Positions 24,785-32,948 of a DNA stretch of 35,204 nt are shown here, piece by piece. Made by a program: the position numbers and the translations under genes. Each line of letters starts with the position of its first letter. Position 1 is the stretch's first letter. Source of the DNA: Planctomycetota bacterium (GTDB lineage: Bacteria > Planctomycetota > UBA1135 > UBA2386); the NCBI GenBank assembly GCA_016235155.1, contig JACRLW010000035.1, positions 1,481 to 36,684 on the forward strand. The letters are read 5' to 3'. Below the pieces are notes generated by a model. The model was not told where the DNA came from, did not search any database, and saw nothing but the letters and a program-made list of their open reading frames with translations.

Positions 24785-27700
24785 TCACTCGATCGTGATC
24801 GTCGCCGGGTTCGACGCGTTCCCGCGCATCCACGGGTTCGCCAGACCGACGAGTTGGAACGAGAAGGACAACGGCGTGCTCAACCCGGCGGGGATCGGGA
24901 TGGCGATCGCGCCGTTCGCGGGCCAGACCACGGTGTCGAACGGACCGGTCATGTCGATCCAGATCCCGCCGAAGTTCAGCAGCGGAAGCCCGCTCGACGA
25001 CGGCAGTCCCATCACCAGGACCGCGACGAAGATCGGCGGCGTCGACAAGGTCGTGATGGTGACCGAACCGCCGGGCACGGTGTTCCCGCCCGCGAAGACC
25101 AGACAGTTGTCGTACTCGTTCGCACCGATGTCGACGCGCTGAACGCTGTCGAGGTCACCGTCGAGGAAGCGCGGGAAGCCGAGCCGATCCATCCCGATCG
25201 GCGCATCGAATGGGTCACCCGCATCGATGCACGGCGAGGTCGGCGCGAGCCGCAGGTCTCCCGCCGCCGCGTCCACGAAGAACGGGTCGCTGTTCAGGTT
25301 GCCCGTCCCGCCGGTGATTCCCGAGCCGTTGCTGTAGCGGATCTCGCCCGAAGCGAAGCCGTCGAAGCCCAGGCCGGCGTTGCCGAAGGCGAGCGCGCTG
25401 CTCACGTTTGCGGTCCACGCGCCGCCGCTGCGCACGAAGCCGCGGCTGAAGTTGTATGCCGCGGTGCAGCGCCTCAGGTCGAAGCCCCCGCCGCCCAGCG
25501 AGAACCCCGAGCCCGTGCAGAGGAACGCGACGAGGTCGCTCGCGGCGAGTGCGGCGACGATCTCGAAGCCGGTGTCGCCGATCAGTTCGCAACGCGAGCG
25601 GAACAGCGCCATCGACGTCGAGTAGCTCGCGACCCCGGGCCAGCCACCGGCGCCGGCGCAGCGCACGACCAGGCCGTCGATCGCGCCGAAACCCGTCGAC
25701 TCGACGCGCAAGCCGTACCACTGATTGGCGGCGGCCGACGTCGCGTTGCCGTTCCCGTTGGTGTCGCCTCCGTACACGTCGTCGTGGATCGACGTGATCG
25801 CCGACGGTCCGTAGGTCAGCAGGTGCCCATAGACGCGGATCGTCAGCGTCGACGCCACCTTCAGGTTGGCTCCCGCCGACAGGGTGAGCGATCCCGTCGA
25901 CTCCACCACGGCGTTCGTCCCGAGGACGACGGCGCCGCCCATGCAGTTCTCCCGACCGATGACCGCGGCGCCGGCGATCGATCCCGCGTCGACCCGCAGG
26001 TAGCCGCCGCCCGGACACGCGACCGCCGTGTTGTCGACGAAGCCCGCAACCGCCTCGAAGCTCGCGCCGCGCACCGCGGGGTGGCCGAGGACGTTCATGA
26101 AGGAGCACCCGCGCACGCTCGGCCGAGCCGCGGTGTCGAGTTGCAGACCGCCGCTGGCGGCGTCGCGGATGGTGCAGTCCGTGAGCGTCGGGCCGCAACC
26201 CAGCACGCGCATCGCCGGCCAACCGCCCGCGCCCGTGCAGCGCACGATCGTCTGCTCGAGCACGCACGCCGACGCGGTGCCATAGAAGCCCATTCCGTAC
26301 CACTGCAACGGTGCGGCGCTGGTCGTCGCCCCGTCGCCGTTGGTGTCGCCACCATGGTCGTCGTCGCGGTACGAGGTGATCACGACCGGCGCGACGGCCG
26401 TGCCGTTCGACACGAGCGTGCCGTACACGGTGAAGGTGTTGGTGGCGTACGCCTTGAGCACGACGCCGGCGCCGAGCGTCAGGCTCGCACCGGCGGCCAC
26501 GTCGACGTTGCCGTAATCGACGAGGGCGCCGCCGAGGCAGTTGTCTGCGGTGATGCTGACTGCGGTCGTGATGCTGGTGTCGTCGATGCGCAGGTAGCCG
26601 CGCCCCGGCGAGTTCATGACCGTGTTGCCGGTGAAACCCGGCACCGCAGGGAACGAGGCGCCGCGCACCGCCGGATCGCCGAGGATGTTCGCGAACGTGC
26701 ACGCGCTGACCGTCGGTCGCGCCGCCGAGTCGAGTTGCAGGCCGCCATTGCCCACGTCGCTGATCGTGCAGTTCGTGAGGGTGGGGCTCGAACCCTGCAC
26801 GAAGGCCGCCGGCCAACCGCCGGCGCCCGTGCAGCGCACGACCGTGTGCTGGAGCACGCACGCCGAAGACGTCGCATAGAACGCCATGCCGTACCACTGC
26901 GACGGGGCGCCGCTCGTCGCCGATCCGTCGCCGTTGGTGTCCCCGCCCCAGGAGTCGTCCCGATAGGACGTGATCGCCACCGGAGCTCCGGCCGTGCCGT
27001 TCGACACGAGCGTGCCGTACACGGTGAAGGTGCTGGTGCCGTACGACTTGAGCACGACGCCGGCGCCGAGCGTCAGGCTCGCGCCCGCGGCCACCTCGAC
27101 GTTGCCGTTGTCGACCAGGGCGCCGCCGAGGCAGTTGTCCGCGGTGATGCTGACCGCGGACGTGATGCCGGTGTCGTCGATGCGCAGGTAGCCGCGCCCC
27201 GGCGAGTTCGTGACCGTGTTGCCCGTGAAGCCGGGCACCGCGGCGAAGGACGCGCCGCGCACGGCGGGGTCGCCGAGGATGTTGGCGAAGTTGCCGGCGC
27301 TCATCGCCGGTCGCGCCGCGGAGTCGAGGTGCAGGCCGCCGTTGCTCGCGTCGCTGATCGAACAGTTCGCGAACGAAGGACTCGCGCCGAAGACGCGCGC
27401 TGCCGCCCATCCGCCCGCTCCCGTGTAGCGCACGATCGCGTGCTGGAGCGAACTCGCGGACGAAGCGGCGAGGAACGCCATTCCGTACCACTGCCCGGGT
27501 GCGGGGGTCGTCGCGTTGCCGTTGCCGTTCGTGTCACCCCCGGCGGCGTCGTCGTGGATCGACGTGAAGATGACCGGGTTCGCGCCGGTGCCGAGGCAGT
27601 TCAGGGTCCCGGAGACCGTGAAGCTCTGGGTCTGGAACTTCACGACGGCGCCGGACTGCGCCGTCAGCGTCTGGCCTGCAGGGACGTTCAAGCTGTTCGT

Positions 27701-27829
27701 CGCGTGGTACACGACTCCGCTCAGCAGCGGCCCGCCGTGGCCGTCATAGACCTCGCCGGCGAGCGGGACCTGGGAACTGAGCGACCCGGCAAGGGCAGCG
27801 AGGAGGAATGCGGTTCGAAAGGTGAGCAT
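24785..27829 (-). CDS. Secreted right-handed beta-helix protein with large tandem repeats
   Basis: This 1014-residue exported protein (signal peptide MLTFRTAFLLAALAGSLSS) consists mainly of a parallel beta-helix. Three near-identical units of about 198 residues, plus a degenerate fourth, each contain a Ca-loop-like GGDTNGDG, a QWYGM motif, VRCTGAGGWPA, LTNCTISD and GRGYLRIDD. Beta-helix proteins of this kind act as surface adhesins or polysaccharide-active proteins; no lyase catalytic residues can be assigned by eye. After the repeats comes a typical NLNSDPFFVD..GDLRLAPTSPCIDAGDP end-cap, then a C-terminal beta domain (FAGGNTVPGGSVTITTLS to the end) likely for secretion or anchoring. The ATG at 27829 gives the signal peptide; an upstream ATG at 27865 would add a non-signal leader. 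Confidence 0.88.
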   Translation of the reverse strand: MLTFRTAFLLAALAGSLSSQVPLAGEVYDGHGGPLLSGVVYHATNSLNVPAGQTLTAQSGAVVKFQTQSFTVSGTLNCLGTGANPVIFTSIHDDAAGGDTNGNGNATTPAPGQWYGMAFLAASSASSLQHAIVRYTGAGGWAAARVFGASPSFANCSISDASNGGLHLDSAARPAMSAGNFANILGDPAVRGASFAAVPGFTGNTVTNSPGRGYLRIDDTGITSAVSITADNCLGGALVDNGNVEVAAGASLTLGAGVVLKSYGTSTFTVYGTLVSNGTAGAPVAITSYRDDSWGGDTNGDGSATSGAPSQWYGMAFYATSSACVLQHTVVRCTGAGGWPAAFVQGSSPTLTNCTISDVGNGGLQLDSAARPTVSACTFANILGDPAVRGASFPAVPGFTGNTVMNSPGRGYLRIDDTSITTAVSITADNCLGGALVDYGNVDVAAGASLTLGAGVVLKAYATNTFTVYGTLVSNGTAVAPVVITSYRDDDHGGDTNGDGATTSAAPLQWYGMGFYGTASACVLEQTIVRCTGAGGWPAMRVLGCGPTLTDCTIRDAASGGLQLDTAARPSVRGCSFMNVLGHPAVRGASFEAVAGFVDNTAVACPGGGYLRVDAGSIAGAAVIGRENCMGGAVVLGTNAVVESTGSLTLSAGANLKVASTLTIRVYGHLLTYGPSAITSIHDDVYGGDTNGNGNATSAAANQWYGLRVESTGFGAIDGLVVRCAGAGGWPGVASYSTSMALFRSRCELIGDTGFEIVAALAASDLVAFLCTGSGFSLGGGGFDLRRCTAAYNFSRGFVRSGGAWTANVSSALAFGNAGLGFDGFASGEIRYSNGSGITGGTGNLNSDPFFVDAAAGDLRLAPTSPCIDAGDPFDAPIGMDRLGFPRFLDGDLDSVQRVDIGANEYDNCLVFAGGNTVPGGSVTITTLSTPPIFVAVLVMGLPSSSGLPLLNFGGIWIDMTGPFDTVVWPANGAIAIPIPAGLSTPLSFSFQLVGLANPWMRGNASNPATITIE
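25600..27570 (-). repeat. Tandem 594-bp coding repeats inside the beta-helix gene
   Basis: The same landmark (CCGTACCACTG, encoding the QWYG motif in reverse) recurs at about 27483, 26889 and 26295, exactly 594 bp apart, and again about 582 bp further at 25713 in a degenerate copy. Long stretches of the first units are nearly identical at DNA level (compare 26401-26640 with 26995-27234), which suggests recent duplication or homogenisation by recombination. Confidence 0.85.
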
Positions 27830-27903
27830 GGCCTGCGTCCGATCGGAGGATGGGTTCGTAGGCACGCGAATTGTCGCGGCACGCGACGACTCGCGGGCCG
27901 GAG

Positions 27904-27999
27904 AACCCCGACTGGTAAAGCGGCCGAGGCCTTCCTGTCGTCGCGTCAGCGACGACGCCGGCAGCCCGGATGGGCTACGGCCTCGGCCGCGATGGGGTT
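27904..27999. repeat. Nested inverted-repeat element with potential three-way junction
   Basis: This lies in the 318-bp gap between divergent genes (27830-28147). The outermost AACCCC (27904-27909) pairs with GGGGTT (27994-27999). A perfect 12-bp stem GCGGCCGAGGCC (27920-27931) pairs with GGCCTCGGCCGC (27979-27990). Inside are two hairpins: GTCGTCGC/GCGACGAC with loop GTCA (27937-27956) and AGCCC/GGGCT with loop GGAT (27963-27976). The nesting is far beyond chance for this length. It could be a leader RNA of the ATP-grasp gene, a recombination or mobile-repeat site, or a cruciform. It lacks T-loop and anticodon features of tRNA and has no T-tract. The remaining gap shows no clear promoter. 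Confidence 0.65.
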
Positions 28000-28147
28000 T
28001 CCGTACGCGGCGAACAACGCCCGGCGAGAGTCACGAATGCCGCGCTTCCCGCACTCGTGACGACATGCTTCCGGGCGTCGCCGAGTGCATTGCAGGATCC
28101 GTCCGACGCTTGCCGTTCGACGGGCTCACGCCGATCCTCCGCCGCCG

Positions 28148-29038
28148 ATGCGCTTCGCACTGCCCACGCACCAGGACCTTCCCGATTGGGAGGTCGACGA
28201 TGCTCCGCTCCATGCTGCTCTCGCGACGCGCGGCGCCGTCGTCGAGCGGCCGGTGTGGGACGAGCCGGGCGTCGATTGGTCAGGATTCGACGCGGTCCTG
28301 ATCCGCACGACCTGGAACTACCAGGAGAAGCGCGCGGAGTTCGTCGCGTGGGCGGAGCGCGTCGAGCGGGCGACGCGGCTGTTCAACCAGGCGGCGGTCG
28401 TGCGATGGAACACCGAGAAGTCCTACCTGTTCGACCTCGCGCGAAGGGGCGTGCGCGTGACGCCGACGATCTGGCTCGAACGCGGGCGCATCGCCGACAT
28501 CGCGGAGCTCTGCGCGACGCACCGGATCGAGCGCGGATTCCTCAAGCCGCTGATCGGGGCGACGTCGCGCGAGACGCTGCGCTTTTGCGCCGACGCGGCC
28601 GGTCTCGCCCGGGCGCAGGCGCACCTCGCGCGCCTGCTGCCGCGGGAGGGAATGATGCTCCAGCCGTACCGCGAGAGCGTCGAGACCGAAGGCGAGCTGT
28701 CGCTCGTGGTGATAGACGGCGAGGCGACGCACGGCGTGCGCAAGATCCCCGTGCCCGGCGACTACCGCGTGCAGGACGACTTCGACGCGAGCGACGTGCC
28801 GCACGAGTTCACCCCGGACGAACTCGCCGCGCTGCTCGAGGTCGTCGTGGCCGCGGAGCGCGAACTCGCGATGCCGCGCGGCAGTTTGCTCTACGCGCGC
28901 GTGGACGTGTTGCGCGCTCCCGACGGCGGACTCGACCTCAACGAACTCGAACTGGTCGAGCCGTCACTGTTCTTCCGGCACGGCGCCGCCGCCGCGGAGC
29001 GATTGGCGGACTCCTTGCTGCGGCGTGCAATCGGGTGA
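28148..29038 (+). CDS. ATP-grasp ligase (RimK/DcsG-like)
   Basis: This 296-residue cytosolic protein has ATP-grasp features. An N-terminal pre-ATP-grasp part contains DAVLIRTTWNYQEKR (about 49-63) and the Lys-anchoring NTEKSYLFDLARRGVRVTPT (about 89-108). FLKPLIG (the ATP-binding Lys strand, about 133-139), QPYRESVETEGELSLVVI (about 177-194) and a terminal metal-site ARVDVLR..DLNELELVEP (about 255-280) follow. The pattern matches ATP-grasp proteins annotated near RimK and the cycloserine enzyme DcsG, which join a carboxylate to an amine or cyclise via acyl phosphate; the substrate here is unknown. The ATG at 28148 gives the conserved N-terminus; an earlier start at 28085 adds a non-conserved leader. 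It is followed by the broken methyltransferase gene. Confidence 0.86.
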   Translation: MRFALPTHQDLPDWEVDDAPLHAALATRGAVVERPVWDEPGVDWSGFDAVLIRTTWNYQEKRAEFVAWAERVERATRLFNQAAVVRWNTEKSYLFDLARRGVRVTPTIWLERGRIADIAELCATHRIERGFLKPLIGATSRETLRFCADAAGLARAQAHLARLLPREGMMLQPYRESVETEGELSLVVIDGEATHGVRKIPVPGDYRVQDDFDASDVPHEFTPDELAALLEVVVAAERELAMPRGSLLYARVDVLRAPDGGLDLNELELVEPSLFFRHGAAAAERLADSLLRRAIG

Positions 29039-29099
29039 CGGACACCCAGGCTGCCGCCGGGTTGCCGATTCGCACAGGTCGACTTGGGGACTCGCGCTC

Positions 29100-29811
29100 G
29101 CGTTTCGCAGCAAGGTCGCCATGAACTCGCGCTCTTCCTGAGCGATCTCGGCGTCACCGACCCGGATCATGCGGGCGCTCGCGCGGCTCGACTTCGCGAC
29201 GCTCGCCGACGTCGGCGGCGCAGAGGGCTACAAGGCGGCGCTCGTAAGCAAACTGTTCGGGGCACGCGTCACGAGTTGCAACCTGTCGGAGGAAGCGTGC
29301 CGGCGCGCACGGCAGATCTTCGGCGTCGAGGCGCGCAGCATCGACATCCAGGCGTTGCCGTTCGAGGACGGCGTATTCGACGTCGTCCTGTGCAGCGAGA
29401 CGCTCGAGCACGTTCCGGGCATCGAAACGGCGACTCGCGAACTGCTGCGCGTCGGAAGGCGCGCGGTGGTGACCACCGTGCCCTGCGAACCGCGCGCGGT
29501 CGTCGAGCGGAACATCCGTGAGCGGATCCCCCACGCGCACATCCACGCACATCCACGCGCTGGATCGCCGCAGCTTCGACTGGACCTCAGCCGGCGGTTG
29601 CACGGTCCAGGTCGAGCCCCTGCTGAGTCCGCTGCTGCACGTGCCCGGCGTGTTGGTCGACGCGACGCCGCGCGCCGGTCGCTCGTCCGTGGCATCGGCC
29701 TACAACGCACTGTGTCCGTGGTTGCGCGCGCTCTTCGGGCGCCGCAGCGCGGAATTCCTCGCCGGACTCGATGCCATCGCGACGCGTCTCGGCCCCCACG
29801 GCGTGGCATGA
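29100..29811 (+). pseudogene. SAM-dependent methyltransferase gene broken by frameshifts
   Basis: The core reads TLADVGGAEGYKAALVSKLF (motif I, SAM binding), then SIDIQALPFEDGVFDVVLCSETLEHV (motifs II/III of class-I methyltransferases) and VGRRAVVTTVPCEPRAV. At 29537-29556 a 10-bp unit is duplicated, shifting the frame; removing one unit joins RIPHAHIHALDRRSFDW and continues to a stop at 29811. Upstream, coherent protein seems to switch frame twice more: frame with AFRSKVAMN (to about 29126), then LFLSDLGVTDPDHA (about 29130-29168), then RALARLDFATLADVGG, consistent with 1-bp indels. As it stands the frame runs through into the next gene and would be mis-called as a fusion. Original function was probably small-molecule or protein methylation. 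Sequencing error could explain the 1-bp events. Confidence 0.72.
29537..29556 (+). repeat. Exact 10-bp tandem duplication causing a frameshift
   Basis: GCACATCCAC occurs twice in a row. Deleting one copy restores a continuous methyltransferase reading frame to the stop at 29811. This is the classic product of replication slippage. Confidence 0.85.
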
Positions 29812-29817
29812 TCCCGC

Positions 29818-29835
29818 CTCCCGCCGTCGCGGGAG
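29818..29835. promoter_or_regulatory. Small hairpin before the transglutaminase gene
   Basis: CTCCCGC and GCGGGAG form a perfect 7-bp stem with loop CGTC. It lies between the methyltransferase stop and the ATG at 29841, within what may be the leader. It could affect translation start choice between ATG 29808 and ATG 29841. Confidence 0.3.
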
Positions 29836-29840
29836 TCGCC

Positions 29841-31814
29841 ATGCAACGCATCACGCTCGCTCGTCCCGCTTCACGGTCCTTCGTCCTCGTCGCCGCGCTG
29901 GCGCTGTTCGCCGCGCCGCTCGATGCGCAGTCGCTCGTCGAGCGATTGCCTCGCGAGGAGTGGCTCGTCGTCGCGATGGGCGGCCAGGACGCGGGATGGA
30001 CGCATCGCGTGCGCGAACTCGTCGAAGTCGACGGGCGCAAGCTGGTGCGCAGCGTGGAGACCGCCGAGATCCGGATGATGCGCCTCGGCTCGAAGGTGGA
30101 GATCACCAGCGAATCGACGGCGCTGGAAGAGCCCGACGGCGGGCCGGTGCGCATCGAGTCCGTCATGAACTTCTCGGCGCGGGAGACGCTCACCGTCGTC
30201 GAGTTCAAGGACGGCAAGGTGCACGCCGAGACGACGAGCGCGGGCCGCACGCAGAAGACTTCGCGCGACGTGCCGAGCGACGCGCTCGGCACCTTCGGTC
30301 TCGAGCGCGTGATCGTGGCCCGCCTCGCCGAACCCGGCGCGGAGATCGACGCGAAGCTGTGGATGAGCGACGTCGGACAGGTGGTCGAGGTCTGGGCGAA
30401 GATCGTCGGTCGCGAGGAGATCGAGTTGGATGGCGGCCGCCGCGAGTCGTTGGTGCGCGTCGACCTCGAGATCGAGACGCTCGGGATGAAGTCGTCGACC
30501 TGGTACGACGCCGAAGGTCGCGAACAGCGCACCAGGTCGACGGTCGCCGGCATCGCGATCGAAACGCGACGCACGACCAAGGCCGCCGTCGATGCGTTGC
30601 GCGACGGCGACACCGCGGTGTCGGGCGACGTCTTCGCGCCGTCGATGGTGAAGGAGCCGTACTTCCTGCCCGAGGCGCGGCGCGCCGAACGTGCGGTCGT
30701 GCGCGTGCGACCCCGCGAAGCGGGCGCTTCGATCGAGGTGCTCGAGGACGGCCGGCAGCGCCGCATCCGCACCGACGCGGACGGCAGCATGCTCTTCGAG
30801 TTGCGCGCGGTGGCGCCTCCGCCCGGCGGCGGCGGCGTGCGAGGTGAGGGCACGTCGTCGGCCGACCTGGTCTCGAGCCTTCGGCCGAACGGCGCGATCC
30901 AGTGCGATGCGCCGCGCATCCAGGAGCTCGCCGCGCAGATCACCGGCGACGAACGCGACGCGTGGCTCTGCGCGCAGCGCATCGAGGCATGGGTCGAGCG
31001 GAACGTCACCGACAAGAACTTCGACGTCGGCTTCGCGAGCGCGCTCGAAGTCGCCGAGGACCGCGCGGGCGATTGCAGCGAGCACGCGGTGCTGCTCGCG
31101 GCGTTGTGCCGGGCCTCCGGCATCCCGTGCCGCGTCGTGATGGGACTGCTCTACGTCGGCGGGATCTGGGGCGGTCACGCCTGGAACGAGGTGTGGATCG
31201 ACGGCGCGTGGTACGCACTCGACGGCACGCTCGGACTCGGTCGCGCCGACGCGTTGCATCTCGCCTTCAGCAAGATGACGCTCGCCGACGGCAACGCGGC
31301 GAGCGAGTTCGGCGCGTTGCTCACCGGGCTCGGGCGGCTCGACGTGGAGGTGCTCGAACTCTCCGTCGCGCGCACGTTCGCGCCGGCGGCCGCGACCGGA
31401 CAAGTGCTCGACGGTCGCTACGTCGATGCCGCGTTCGGTGTCGCGTTCCGTCTGCCCGACGGCGCGAAGGCGGAAGCACGGCGTCCCGACGGAAGCATCG
31501 GCTTCGATCTCCTCCGCGCGGAGGTCGCGGCGAAGAGCGGCGAGGGCTGGCGCATGACCCTGCGCGCCTACGAGACCGGCGCCGGCGGGGACTGGCCGGA
31601 CTACCTGCCGCTCGAGGGCGCCGTCGAGTGCGACGTCGACGGACGGCCGGCGCTGCGCATCGACAAGCGACCCGGCGGCGAAGCGGACCGGGCGACGATC
31701 CGCTGGCTCGTGCGATCGCGCGCGACGGTCTTCGAGTTCAAGTTCGGGAACGTGCCCGAGACCGAACTGGAGACGCTCGCCGCCGTGATCGAGTCGGTCG
31801 ACTTCGATCGCTGA
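29841..31814 (+). CDS. Secreted transglutaminase-like (cysteine protease fold) protein
   Basis: This 657-residue exported protein has a signal peptide (SFVLVAALALFAAPLDAQ, cleavage near residue 30). A beta-rich N-terminal half (about 35-340) includes repeated VRVDLEIETLG-type strands. The transglutaminase-core domain (about 355-480) holds Cys412 in RAGDCSEHAVLLAALC, His446 in GGHAWNEVWI and Asp461 in YALDGTLG: a complete catalytic triad. Such bacterial domains act as peptidases or transamidases on envelope or external proteins. The C-terminal region (about 500-657) is a beta-rich unknown domain. The ATG at 29841 starts the signal peptide; an upstream ATG at 29808 overlaps the TGA of the methyltransferase and would lengthen the n-region. 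It converges with the lipoprotein operon, with a 4-bp gap and no terminator seen. Confidence 0.88.
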   Translation: MQRITLARPASRSFVLVAALALFAAPLDAQSLVERLPREEWLVVAMGGQDAGWTHRVRELVEVDGRKLVRSVETAEIRMMRLGSKVEITSESTALEEPDGGPVRIESVMNFSARETLTVVEFKDGKVHAETTSAGRTQKTSRDVPSDALGTFGLERVIVARLAEPGAEIDAKLWMSDVGQVVEVWAKIVGREEIELDGGRRESLVRVDLEIETLGMKSSTWYDAEGREQRTRSTVAGIAIETRRTTKAAVDALRDGDTAVSGDVFAPSMVKEPYFLPEARRAERAVVRVRPREAGASIEVLEDGRQRRIRTDADGSMLFELRAVAPPPGGGGVRGEGTSSADLVSSLRPNGAIQCDAPRIQELAAQITGDERDAWLCAQRIEAWVERNVTDKNFDVGFASALEVAEDRAGDCSEHAVLLAALCRASGIPCRVVMGLLYVGGIWGGHAWNEVWIDGAWYALDGTLGLGRADALHLAFSKMTLADGNAASEFGALLTGLGRLDVEVLELSVARTFAPAAATGQVLDGRYVDAAFGVAFRLPDGAKAEARRPDGSIGFDLLRAEVAAKSGEGWRMTLRAYETGAGGDWPDYLPLEGAVECDVDGRPALRIDKRPGGEADRATIRWLVRSRATVFEFKFGNVPETELETLAAVIESVDFDR

Positions 31815-31818
31815 TCGG

Positions 31819-32269
31819 TCAGCGGCCGAGAGTCGCGAGCGCCGCGCGCACGCCCGGCGCCAGTTCGTCGAAGCGGTCGCGCGGGGCGACGAACTCCGCC
31901 ACCCGCACCGTGCCCGCCGACGGCACGAAGACGGCGACGAGGTAGCCGTGGGACGGCGATGTGGCTCCTCACCTGGCCCTCGTTGCCCGCGGCGTCACGC
32001 ACCGCTGCCTGATCGTCGAGCGCGCGGTAACCGCGCGCGTCGAGTTCGTGCTGCAGGGCCTTCGTCCAGAACGCGACGTCGCCGTGCTCGGAATCGTCGA
32101 ACTCGCGGACCCAGAGGCGCGCGTCATCGGGGGTCGTCGCCTTGATCTCGCCGCCGCCGGTCGAGAGGCGGAGGAACGGCTCGGGCACCGCCATGTCGAG
32201 GCTGCCGCACGACGCGAGCAGCAGCGCGAACGCCAGCGCGACGAGGGAATCAGAACGTGCGCAGCACAT
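31819..32269 (-). pseudogene. Small lipoprotein gene with a frameshift
   Basis: The N-terminus has a lipobox (MCCARSDSLVALAFALLLASC, Cys21), then a short globular part (DARLWVREFDDSEHGDVAFW). After about residue 105 the frame turns arginine-rich. From around 31952 leftward the next frame reads HGYLVAVFVPSAG, then VAEFVAPRDRFDEL and a stop at 31819, giving a normal-looking C-terminus. One extra base in the GGG run at 31950-31952 would explain this. The gene is last in the lipoprotein operon and overlaps the DUF4349 gene by 20 bp. It may be a real pseudogene or a homopolymer sequencing error. No family recognised. Confidence 0.65.
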
Positions 32270-32948
32270 GCTCGGCTCCGATCGCGTTGATCCAGGCGAA
32301 CCGCGACGGGCGACGCCGTGCGATGCGGTCGGTGCCCTGCGGCGCATGGAAGGAGACGGTGATCGTCGCGAGAGCGACGCGGCTCTCCAGGCCCTGGAGC
32401 ATGGCGGTCATCGACTCGATCTCCTCGGTGAGTCGCCGCAGTTCGCTCTCGATCTTCAGGAGGTCCTCGACCTTGTCCGCCTTCTCGAGCAATGCGAGCA
32501 GGCGTTCGCGGGAACGCCTGGCGTTGTCGAGGCGGATGCCGAGGTCACGATGCTGTTCGGTGACGTCCTCGGCCTGAACCACGTCGCGAAGCACGCGCCC
32601 CCAGGCACGCAGCTCGGCAAGGACTTCGGCGAAGACGGCGACCGGCACGCGGCAGCGCAGCTCCGCGCCGTCCTTGCGCTCGATCCAGCCCCCCTTCCCG
32701 GCGATCAACGCCTCGCAGCGCGACACGGCGTCGTCCGCGCGCGGCACCTCGAGCGCGAGTTCGGCGGTGCGGACCATCTTGCGGTCCTTTGCCGAGCGGG
32801 GTTCGAGGGAGGGCGACGGCGCATCGGAGTCGACGGCGAGCAGGCCGGACGACGCCCGCATCTCGTGGGCGGGCATCGCGTCGCGGAACACGGCCGAGCA
32901 CGCCGGGAGCAGCACGACTGCGGCGAGTGCCGCCGCCCTCAGCGCCAT
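32250..32948 (-). CDS. DUF4349-family lipoprotein
   Basis: This 232-residue lipoprotein has lipobox LLPAC (Cys17). The region RKMVRTAELALEVPRADDAV (about 56-75) through VAVFAEVLAELRAWGRV is the usual DUF4349 N-terminal strand-helix unit. A long coiled-coil follows (about 128-190: NARRSRERLLALLEKADKVEDLLKIESELRRLTEEIES). It then returns to a beta strand (VALATITVSF). Family function is unknown; it is an envelope protein. Most DUF4349 proteins also have a C-terminal membrane helix, which this one lacks, ending instead at EHVLRTF. It overlaps the glycine-zipper gene by 10 bp and the next gene by 20 bp, so it belongs to the operon. Confidence 0.88.
   Translation of the reverse strand: MALRAAALAAVVLLPACSAVFRDAMPAHEMRASSGLLAVDSDAPSPSLEPRSAKDRKMVRTAELALEVPRADDAVSRCEALIAGKGGWIERKDGAELRCRVPVAVFAEVLAELRAWGRVLRDVVQAEDVTEQHRDLGIRLDNARRSRERLLALLEKADKVEDLLKIESELRRLTEEIESMTAMLQGLESRVALATITVSFHAPQGTDRIARRRPSRFAWINAIGAEHVLRTF

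Noticed and set aside
27904..27999. Structured element as a tRNA or integron attC site
   Set aside because: No T-loop consensus or anticodon stem-loop, and the outer arms do not have the RYYYAAC/GTTRRRY arrangement of attC.
24410..28060. Very long plus-strand open frame (about 1200 codons) opposite the beta-helix gene
   Set aside because: Arg/His/Asp/Val-rich, low-complexity translation typical of antisense frames in high-GC DNA; the minus strand carries the signal peptide and clear repeats.
29169..31814. 881-codon continuous frame reading as a methyltransferase-transglutaminase fusion
   Set aside because: The join is created by the 10-bp duplication; the transglutaminase part has its own signal peptide starting at 29841, and the true methyltransferase C-terminus is in another frame.
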